This document shows, piece after piece, positions 47,888-53,789 of a DNA stretch of 55,558 nt. Numbering within the stretch: the stretch's first letter is position 1; every line of letters begins with the position of its first letter. The notes under the pieces were generated by a model. The model was not told the origin of the DNA and did no database searches. It saw only the letters and a list, made by a program, of their open reading frames with translations. The position numbers and the translations under genes were made by a program. Origin of the DNA: Candidatus Gaiellasilicea maunaloa (GTDB lineage Bacteria > Actinomycetota > Thermoleophilia > Gaiellales > Gaiellaceae). Location: contig JANDLU010000014.1 in NCBI GenBank assembly GCA_024330215.1, positions 1-55,558 on the forward strand, written 5' to 3'.

Positions 47888-49161
47888 AGCGGGTCGTGGC
47901 GGCCGTCGTGGCGCTGCTGCTCGTCGTCGGCGGGATCGGCGCCGGCTACGTGCTCCAGAAGCGCCGGGCCGCCGAGGACGTACGGGGCTCGTCGACCGAG
48001 GAGTTCGTCGTCACCGAGGAGCCCGCAGACGAGCCGCCGCCGCCCCCGCCACCACCAAAGCCCGGCAAGCCGGCGGCGCCCGGAATCGTCTGGCCGACCT
48101 ACGGCTACGACGCCGAGCGCCAGCGCGTGGCGGCTTTCAGCCTACGCCCGCCCTTCCGGCGCGTCTGGACGTTCAAGGCGCGTCAACTGCTCGAGTTCCC
48201 GCCTGCGATCGCCTACGGCCGCCTCTACTTCTCGAACAACTCCGGGGTGATGTTCGCCGTCAACGCGAAGACGGGCAAGCGGGCCTGGAAGAGGCCGATC
48301 GGCCGCTGCGTCGCCGCCTCCCCGGCGGTGAACGACCACACCGTCTTCCAGGCGTTCCTGAACCGCCCGCCCTGCAACAGCGACCGCAACGCGGGCCGGC
48401 TCGAGGGCGAGGTGATCGCGTTCGCGACCGGCTTCGGAAAGATCCGCTGGCGAACGCGCCTCGGGCCGACGGAGTCGTCGCCGCTCGTCGCGAACGGGCT
48501 GGTCTACGTCGGCGACTGGCGGGGCCGCGTGTACGCGCTCGACGAGGAGACCGGCCGCGTGCGCTGGACCTTCCAGGGCGAGGGGCGGGTCAAGGGCGCC
48601 GTCTCGCTCTCCGGCACCCGGCTCTACGCGGCGACGTACGAGGGCTACCTCTACGCGCTCGATCCGGCCACCGGCAAGCTGATCTGGCGGACGAAGTCGC
48701 AGGACCGGCTCGGCGGGCGCGGCCAGTTCTACTCGACGCCGGCGCTCGCCTACGGCCGCGTCTACATCGGCTCGACCGACGGCAAGGTCTACTCGTTCGG
48801 CGCGACGACCGGGAAGCTGATCTGGTCGCACGGCACCGGCGGCTTCGTCTACTCCTCGCCGGCGACCTGGCGCAAGAAGGTCTATGCCGGCTCCTACAGC
48901 GGTCGCTTCGTCGCACTCGACGCCGCCACCGGAGACACGGTCTGGAGCTTCCGCGCGAACGGGGAGATCTCGGGCTCGCCGACCGTGATCGACAGCGTCG
49001 TCTACTTCGCGACGCTGAAGGAGCGCACCTATGCCCTCGACGCGCGCAACGGCAAGCTCCTGTGGACGTACGAGGACGGCAAGTACACGCCGGTCGTCGC
49101 CGATCGCGACCGCCTCTATCTCGTCGGCCTCGCGCGGGTCTATGGGATGGTGGAGCGATGA
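47884..49161 (+). CDS. Membrane-anchored beta-propeller protein (tandem paralog)
   Basis: The 425-residue protein has one N-terminal membrane helix (VVAAVVALLLVVGGIGAGYVL), an acidic then proline-rich linker (EEPADEPPPPPPPPKPGKP, ~48-66) and a PQQ-like propeller (WPTYGYDAERQRVAAF onward; repeated YVGDWRGRVYALDEETGRVRW-type blades, start of that one ~200). It is a tandem paralog of the lipoprotein upstream, with different anchors, so the two may work as a pair on the outer face. It starts at GTG 47884, overlapping the previous stop, and overlaps the epimerase gene by ATGA. Confidence 0.8.
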   Translation: MKRVVAAVVALLLVVGGIGAGYVLQKRRAAEDVRGSSTEEFVVTEEPADEPPPPPPPPKPGKPAAPGIVWPTYGYDAERQRVAAFSLRPPFRRVWTFKARQLLEFPPAIAYGRLYFSNNSGVMFAVNAKTGKRAWKRPIGRCVAASPAVNDHTVFQAFLNRPPCNSDRNAGRLEGEVIAFATGFGKIRWRTRLGPTESSPLVANGLVYVGDWRGRVYALDEETGRVRWTFQGEGRVKGAVSLSGTRLYAATYEGYLYALDPATGKLIWRTKSQDRLGGRGQFYSTPALAYGRVYIGSTDGKVYSFGATTGKLIWSHGTGGFVYSSPATWRKKVYAGSYSGRFVALDAATGDTVWSFRANGEISGSPTVIDSVVYFATLKERTYALDARNGKLLWTYEDGKYTPVVADRDRLYLVGLARVYGMVER

Positions 49162-50087
49162 AGTACGTGGTCACGGGCGCGGCCGGGTTCATCGGCTCGC
49201 ACCTCGCGGAATCGCTGCAGGAAGCAGGCCACGCGGTCGTCGGGATCGACTCGTTCACCGACTACTACGACCCGGCGCTGAAGGAACGGAACGCGCGTGT
49301 GCTGAACGTGCGCCGCCTCGACCTTGCCGAGGACGAGCTCGACTTTGCGGGCGTCGACGGTATCTTCCACCTCGCGGGGCAACCCGGGGTGCGCAGCTTC
49401 GGCGACGTGTTCCCGCTCTACGTCCGCCGGAACGTGCTTGCGAGCCAGCGGGTCTTCGAAGCGGCAGCCGCAGCCGGGACGCGCGTCGTCTTCGCATCGA
49501 CCTCCACGATCTACGGGGAGGCGGAGCGCTATCCCACGCCCGAGGAGACCCAGCCGCTACCGATCTCGCCCTACGGGATCACGAAGCTCACGTGCGAGCA
49601 CCTGGCGCGCGCCTACGGTCGCAGCTTCGAGCTCGACGCCGTCGTGCTCCGCTACTTCAGCGTCTACGGCCCCCGCCAGCGGCCGGACATGTCGTTTCCG
49701 CGCGTGTTCGACGCCCTCCTCGGCGGGGTGCCGTTCACGCTCTTCGGCGACGGCGAGCAGAGCCGCAGCTTCACGTTCGTGGCAGACGTGGTCGATGCGT
49801 CGATCCTCGCGATGGAGCGCGCAGCGGCCGGCTCGACCTTCAACGTCGGCGGGGGCGAGGAGGCGACGATGAACGAGACGATCGCGCTGCTCGAGCGAGT
49901 CGCGGGCCGGCGGCTCGACCTGCGCCGCGGCGAGGCGGTCGCGGGCGATCAGCGGCGGAACAAGGCGGACACGACGCGGATCCTCGACGAGCTCGGCTGG
50001 GCGCCCAAGACCTCGCTCGAGCAGGGCCTGCGCGCCCAGTGGGACTGGGCTTCCCGCGAAGCGGCCGAGATAGAGTCGCCCGCGTGA
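49158..50087 (+). CDS. NAD-dependent sugar epimerase/dehydratase (extended SDR)
   Basis: The 309-residue protein has VVTGAAGFIGSHLAESL (~4-20), FHLAGQPGVRSFGDVFPLYVRRNVLAS (start ~71), FASTSTIYGEAE (~113) with catalytic Thr/Ser, SPYGITKLTCEHLARAY (Y-x3-K ~138) and YFSVYGPRQRPDMSFPRVFDALLGGVPFTLFGDGEQSRSFTFV. This fits UDP-glucose/UDP-glucuronate 4-epimerase-type enzymes, which give UDP-Gal or UDP-GalA. The substrate is not certain. It is the last gene before the hairpin leader and starts by ATGA overlap. Confidence 0.8.
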   Translation: MKYVVTGAAGFIGSHLAESLQEAGHAVVGIDSFTDYYDPALKERNARVLNVRRLDLAEDELDFAGVDGIFHLAGQPGVRSFGDVFPLYVRRNVLASQRVFEAAAAAGTRVVFASTSTIYGEAERYPTPEETQPLPISPYGITKLTCEHLARAYGRSFELDAVVLRYFSVYGPRQRPDMSFPRVFDALLGGVPFTLFGDGEQSRSFTFVADVVDASILAMERAAAGSTFNVGGGEEATMNETIALLERVAGRRLDLRRGEAVAGDQRRNKADTTRILDELGWAPKTSLEQGLRAQWDWASREAAEIESPA

Positions 50088-50112
50088 CCGTCGCTCGCCT
50101 CCGGCTCGCTCC

Positions 50113-50227
50113 CGTGGGGAAAACCACGTTTCCCCCACGAGCCCCCTTCTTACAGCCCGATGTGGGGGGACCTCCCGGTTCCCCCACCCCTCCCCCGCTC
50201 ATCGGCCAGAGGACTGGCCGATGAGCG
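50113..50227 (+). promoter_or_regulatory. Structured leader with three consecutive hairpins upstream of the Wzz-like gene
   Basis: Hairpin 1 (50113-50139): CGTGGGGAAA pairs with TTTCCCCCACG with one bulged base. Hairpin 2 (50162-50187): GTGGGGGGACC pairs with GGTTCCCCCAC (one G-T pair), loop TCCC. Hairpin 3 (50196-50227): CGCTCATCGGCCAG pairs perfectly with CTGGCCGATGAGCG, 14 bp with loop AGGA. The ATG of the Wzz-like gene (50221) lies in the right arm of hairpin 3, and AGAGGA (50208-50213) is a ribosome site with 7-base spacing. The stop of the epimerase gene is at 50085-50087. There is no T-run, so this is not an ordinary terminator. Confidence 0.7.
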
Positions 50228-51084
50228 CCCCCGACTACGACGCCGAGCGAGAGGTCGACCTCCGCTCGGCCTGGAACCGGATCGCCGCCCGGTGGTGGCT
50301 GCCCCTGCTCGGGCTCGTGCTGGGCCTCGTCGTCGGCTTCGCGCTCGCCCTCGGCGGGGGCAAGGTCTATGAGGGGAATGCTCTCGTGTATGTCGGGCAG
50401 CCGCTGACCCCCGGCGGAAGCCCGATCCAGAGCATCGCCACGACCCCCAATCAGGTCGGTGAGATCGTCCGCTCGGAGGCGGCGTTGAAGGAAGCCTCCA
50501 GGAAGAGCGGGATTCGCGTCGGGAAGCTGCGCGGGCGCGTCTCCACCCAGGCGATCTCGCCCGGTCTCCAGAGCCGGTCCGCAGCGATGCTCCTCGTCCA
50601 GATCACCGTGCAGGGCGACAGCGCGCCCGGCCGCGTTGCGAGTGCAGCGAACGCGCTCGCCGCGCATGTCGTCGGGCGGATCTCCGACTATCCCAACCTG
50701 AAGATCAGGAGCTTCCGGCTGCGGCTCGAGGGGATCAACGCGCGGCTCGAGTCCGTCGCGGAGCGGATCGCGGCCCTGGAAGACGCGAGGGCGCAGATTC
50801 AGGATCTGACTCCCTTCGAGCGGCTCGAGCTGATCAGCCAGGCCGACAACTTCGAGCAGCGTCGCGGGCAGCTGCTCGACCAGCAGACCTCCGCGCAGCA
50901 GTTCCTCTCGCTCGCGGAGAGCGTCGAGAAGGCGCAGGTGGTCGAGCCGGCGGTCGCGGTGGGGACGGTCGCGCAGAGCGGCCGCAACGCTGCGCTCGTC
51001 GGCGCGCTGATCGGGCTTCTGCTGGGATGTGCGGCGGCGCTCCTCGCTGATCCGTTCCTATCGCGCCGCGCCCGTGCTGCCTAG
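50221..51084 (+). CDS. Wzz/chain-length-determinant-like protein
   Basis: The 287-residue protein has an N-terminal membrane helix (WWLPLLGLVLGLVVGFALAL ~25-44), a long extracytoplasmic helical region (~100-240, RLRLEGINARLESVAERIAALEDA and QQTSAQQFLSLAESVEKAQV) and a second membrane helix (LVGALIGLLLGCAAALLADPF ~258-278). This is the two-helix plus coiled domain layout of Wzz/polysaccharide co-polymerases, here without a kinase domain. It would set chain length or couple to export. The start codon is inside a 14-bp hairpin. Confidence 0.75.
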   Translation: MSAPDYDAEREVDLRSAWNRIAARWWLPLLGLVLGLVVGFALALGGGKVYEGNALVYVGQPLTPGGSPIQSIATTPNQVGEIVRSEAALKEASRKSGIRVGKLRGRVSTQAISPGLQSRSAAMLLVQITVQGDSAPGRVASAANALAAHVVGRISDYPNLKIRSFRLRLEGINARLESVAERIAALEDARAQIQDLTPFERLELISQADNFEQRRGQLLDQQTSAQQFLSLAESVEKAQVVEPAVAVGTVAQSGRNAALVGALIGLLLGCAAALLADPFLSRRARAA

Positions 51085-51088
51085 CCGA

Positions 51089-52030
51089 ATGGTCGAGGGG
51101 CAGCGCGTCGCGGTCGTCGTTCCCGCCTTCGAGGAGGAGGAGCTCGTCGCGGAGACGCTGCGCGGGATCCCCGACGTCGTCGACCGGATCTACGTCGTCG
51201 ACGACTCCTCGACCGACGCAACCGCCGAGAGAGCGCGCGCGCTCGGAGACCCGCGCGTCGAGGTGATCGTCCACGAGCGCAATAGCGGCGTCGGAGCGGC
51301 GATCGTCACTGGCTACCGGAAGGCGCTCGCCGAGGAGATCGGCGTCACCTGCGTGATGGCCGCCGACAACCAGATGGATCCGGCGGAGCTGATGCGGCTC
51401 GTCGAGCCGGTCGCGCGCGGCGAGGTCGACTATGCGAAGGCGAACCGGCTCGTCTCCGGCGAGGCGTGGCGGCTGATCCCTCGCTCACGCTACCTCGGGA
51501 ACGCGATCCTCTCGCTGCTGACGAAGATCGCCTCCGGCTACTGGCACGTGGCCGATTCGCAGGCCGGCTACACAGCGATCTCGCTCGCCACCCTGCGCTC
51601 GCTCGACCTCGGCGGCCTCTACAAGCGCTACGGCTTCCCGAACGACATGCTCGTGCACCTGAACGTCTCGAACGCGCGGGTGCGCGACGTCCCCTCGCGG
51701 CCGATCTACGGCATCGGCGAGCGTTCCGGGATCAAGATCCGCAAGGTCGTGCCGCGAATCTCCTGGCTCCTCGTCAAGGGCTTCTTCTGGCGGTTGCGCG
51801 AGAAGTACGTGATCCGCGACTTCCACCCGCTCGTCTTCTTCTACGCACTCGGGATTCTGATGACGCTGGCCGGGCTCGCCCTGGGCGCCGTCGAGGTCGT
51901 CCTGCGCTTCGCCGGCAACGAGATCACGACCCCGACGATCGTCCTCGTCGCGCTGCTCCTGATCTCGGGCAGCCAGTTCACGCTCTTCGCGATGTGGTTC
52001 GACCTGGAGTCGAACAAGGAGCTTCGCTGA
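51089..52030 (+). CDS. GT2 dolichyl-phosphate-mannose-synthase-like transferase with C-terminal membrane helices
   Basis: The 313-residue protein has VAVVVPAFEEEELVAETLRGIP (~8-29), IYVVDDSSTDATAE (~40), VMAADNQMDPAELMRLVEPV (~94, DxD-type AADNQMD) and two C-terminal membrane helices (~250-300). It resembles polyprenyl-phosphate sugar synthases that make lipid-linked single sugars for transfer outside the membrane. ATG 51089 is 4 bases after the Wzz stop. An alternative GTG at 51074 would overlap that gene. Confidence 0.8.
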   Translation: MVEGQRVAVVVPAFEEEELVAETLRGIPDVVDRIYVVDDSSTDATAERARALGDPRVEVIVHERNSGVGAAIVTGYRKALAEEIGVTCVMAADNQMDPAELMRLVEPVARGEVDYAKANRLVSGEAWRLIPRSRYLGNAILSLLTKIASGYWHVADSQAGYTAISLATLRSLDLGGLYKRYGFPNDMLVHLNVSNARVRDVPSRPIYGIGERSGIKIRKVVPRISWLLVKGFFWRLREKYVIRDFHPLVFFYALGILMTLAGLALGAVEVVLRFAGNEITTPTIVLVALLLISGSQFTLFAMWFDLESNKELR

Positions 52031-52148
52031 GGACGCTCCGGAAGCGGGCTCGCGGCTCCTCGGGTACCTCGGTGAAACCCGGGGAAACCCGCAGGCGGCC
52101 GGGCTGCAGCACCGCGGTGTCGGGGTGCGAGCGGCCTAGACTCAAGCT
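52031..52148 (+). promoter_or_regulatory. Intergenic region with a leaderless promoter for a truncated gene
   Basis: TAGACT (52137-52142) is 6 bases before GTG 52149, a full match to the leaderless pattern. A direct repeat GAAACCCG is found near 52075-52090. Nothing else is distinct. Confidence 0.4.
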
Positions 52149-52259
52149 GTGCCTGAGCGCGATAAGGACGAGATCCTCAACGAGATTCGCCGAACCGCGC
52201 GTACGGACGGCGGCACCCGCGGCGGCGGATTGCCGATCTTTCGCCGGCTCGCGATGTAG
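52149..52259 (+). pseudogene. 5' remnant of a small gene (36 codons)
   Basis: A GTG start with a -10 box 6 bases upstream begins a protein VPERDKDEILNEIRRTARTDGG, which then becomes low-complexity (TRGGGLPIFRRLAM) and stops at TAG. From memory, the first ~21 residues resemble the N-terminus of a widespread helical DNA-binding-like family whose members continue for over 100 residues; I cannot confirm this. It looks truncated near 52212 by joining to unrelated DNA. Confidence 0.4.
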
Positions 52260-52480
52260 GTCGCACAGAACGTCTCCGTCAGCGTCTCTCTCGGATCGAT
52301 CCCGCCGACAAGCCGGATCAGTGCCGGCAACCGGCGCAGCGGGATGTCGGTAGACACGTTCGTCTCGACCGTCCGCGCGAGCTCGACCTCGCCGGCCTCT
52401 ACCGGCGCTGCTCGATCCGAGCGGCGCAGGCTCTGGGCAATGGCAGCCTCATCGAGCGGGTCATCCCGCGCGAACGCCAC
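52213..52480 (-). pseudogene. Fragment of an LCP-family (LytR-CpsA-Psr) protein
   Basis: The frame encodes RTVETNVSTDIPLRRLPALIRLVGG followed by IDPRETLTETFCATYIASRR (two adjacent pieces), which resembles the C-terminal part of LCP proteins that attach glycopolymers to peptidoglycan. The upstream catalytic part and the rest of the domain are absent: the fragment begins about at 52480 and no longer frame extends beyond. It abuts the truncated plus-strand gene near 52212-52260. A glycopolymer ligase remnant inside a glycan locus suggests past rearrangement. Confidence 0.4.
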
Positions 52481-52710
52481 AGCGGTTTGACGGCGGGGCC
52501 GAACCGACGTATAAAGACGTCGGGCGGCTCGTTTGCGGCGGTCCGCTCGCGTCTGGCATAGACGGCAATCGAGGCCGGCGCGGCGGTGATCCTACAACGG
52601 CCGCCCATTTCCTCGCGCAAAATCTCGACTGCAACGAACGAGACGGTGACCCGTTTGCAGCTCTCGCTGAAGGCGGCCGTAGCCGCCCTTCAGCGAGAGT
52701 CGATCCCGGT
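52481..52710. other. Non-coding stretch before the sigma/anti-sigma operon end
   Basis: No convincing coding sequence is seen on either strand. The only distinct element is the strong hairpin at 52661-52699, entered separately. Confidence 0.5.
52661..52699 (-). terminator. Strong hairpin downstream of the anti-sigma-like gene
   Basis: CTCTCGCTGAAGGCGGC (52661-52677) pairs with GCCGCCCTTCAGCGAGAG (52682-52699) in a 17-bp stem with one bulged C and a 4-base loop. It starts 12 bases after the stop of the anti-sigma-like gene on the minus strand. There is no T-run, so it is either an intrinsic terminator of the GC-rich type or a transcript-stabilising structure. Confidence 0.55.
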
Positions 52711-53211
52711 TTAGCAGCGACCCGCAGTGTCGCGCGAATGTCGGGCGAGATGCGCCTGGGCTGCCCGCTGCGGCAGCACGAGCGTGTGCCCACGGTGACA
52801 GATCGTCACTCGGTCATGGCCGTACTGATGATGGCCCGGATCGTGCGGGTCGTGGCCGTTGCCGTTCTGCTGCTGCAGGGTTGAGCTCGAAGGAGCGGCC
52901 GTGTTCGAGTTGGCGGCCGGGGCCGTGTGAGACGCGTCGCTCTTCCTCGAGTCTGAACCGGCGGCATGCGACACGGCCGTCGCTGCCTTGGAGGCAGCGG
53001 CCGCTGCGTACCCGACGCCGCCCACGGATGCGAACACGACGAGCAGAGCCGACGTCAGTCCCGCCGCGAGCCCGAGCCTGAGGCGGGGCGAACGCCGCAC
53101 CGGAGACGCTTGGAGTCGCCGCGCAATCTCAGAGACGAGCTCCGCAGGCGGCTCTGGCCGCGCGTCTCGAAGCAGGCCCTCGAATCCATCCTCGTCCTTT
53201 CTGAATCGCAT
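52711..53211 (-). CDS. Single-pass membrane protein, anti-sigma-factor-like
   Basis: The 166-residue protein has a short N-terminal cytoplasmic part (FEGLLRDARPEPPAELVSEIARRL), one membrane helix (LGLAAGLTSALLVVFASVGGVGYAAAA ~46-72), a serine/asparagine/histidine-rich extracytoplasmic linker and a C-terminal VTICHRGHTLVLPQRAAQAHLARH with two cysteines (CHRG...GRC). This C-terminus is a small secreted-type domain seen in actinobacterial envelope proteins. The gene follows the sigma factor, so it is probably its membrane anti-sigma partner, although the N-terminal part is short for a zinc anti-sigma domain. GGAGG lies 7 bases before ATG 53211. Confidence 0.6.
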   Translation of the reverse strand: MRFRKDEDGFEGLLRDARPEPPAELVSEIARRLQASPVRRSPRLRLGLAAGLTSALLVVFASVGGVGYAAAAASKAATAVSHAAGSDSRKSDASHTAPAANSNTAAPSSSTLQQQNGNGHDPHDPGHHQYGHDRVTICHRGHTLVLPQRAAQAHLARHSRDTAGRC

Positions 53212-53276
53212 CTCGCGCCTCCAAGAAATCGCTGAAAGGTGCTGTCACTCCTACTACCGGAGTGGCCGCTATTTCC

Positions 53277-53789
53277 TTACACCGCGCGCGCACGCTTTCC
53301 GTCGTCCGGCTCGGCGGCAGGAGCGTCGAGAGCTTCGCGCAGACGCGTCCGGACGCGGTGCAGCGCGACCTCGACAGCATTCGTCTTCATCCCGAGCACT
53401 CGCGCGATCTGGCGTGCGCTCAGGTCGGCGCCGTACCGAAGCGCGACGAGCTCTCGATCGCCTGTGCTGAGAAGTGCAACTGCTGCTTGCAGATCGAGGC
53501 GATCGGCGCTGCCCTCCTCGGGCCCTTCGGCGACACCCTCGGGAGCGTCGACGGGAAGCTCCCTGCGCCGGCGAGGGTCGTCGATCACCCTGCGCGCGAT
53601 CCCGATCAGCCATGCGGCCGGCTCCCCGCGTGCCGGATCGTAGGAGTCGCGGTACCGGAGCGCGCGCTCGAACGTCTCGCTGGTCACGTCCTCCGCATCT
53701 GGCCCGTGACCGAGTCGGTAAGCGGCATAGGCATAGACGCGACGAATGAGGGGCGCAGGCTCGGCGAGCGGATCTCGGCGTCCCATCAC
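53277..53789 (-). CDS. ECF-type RNA polymerase sigma factor
   Basis: The 170-residue protein has region 2 (LIRRVYAYAAYRLGHGPDAEDVTSETFERAL ~13-43, then AAWLIGIARRVIDD) and region 4 (ELVALRYGADLSARQIARVLGMKTNAVEVALHRVRTRLREAL, start ~112). The GTG at 53789 overlaps the stop of the ligase-like gene; ATG 53786 is one codon later. The minus operon order is ligase-like, sigma, anti-sigma-like, so the sigma factor may control envelope genes. Its target promoters were not identified. Confidence 0.85.
   Translation of the reverse strand: MMGRRDPLAEPAPLIRRVYAYAAYRLGHGPDAEDVTSETFERALRYRDSYDPARGEPAAWLIGIARRVIDDPRRRRELPVDAPEGVAEGPEEGSADRLDLQAAVALLSTGDRELVALRYGADLSARQIARVLGMKTNAVEVALHRVRTRLREALDAPAAEPDDGKRARAV

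Noticed and set aside
50113-50227. Intrinsic terminator after the epimerase gene
   Set aside because: There is no T-run after any of the three stems, and the last stem contains the next start codon.
52142-52480. Intact 112-residue gene
   Set aside because: Its C-terminal third is antisense of another remnant and it matches only a piece of an LCP-like domain, so it is better called a fragment.
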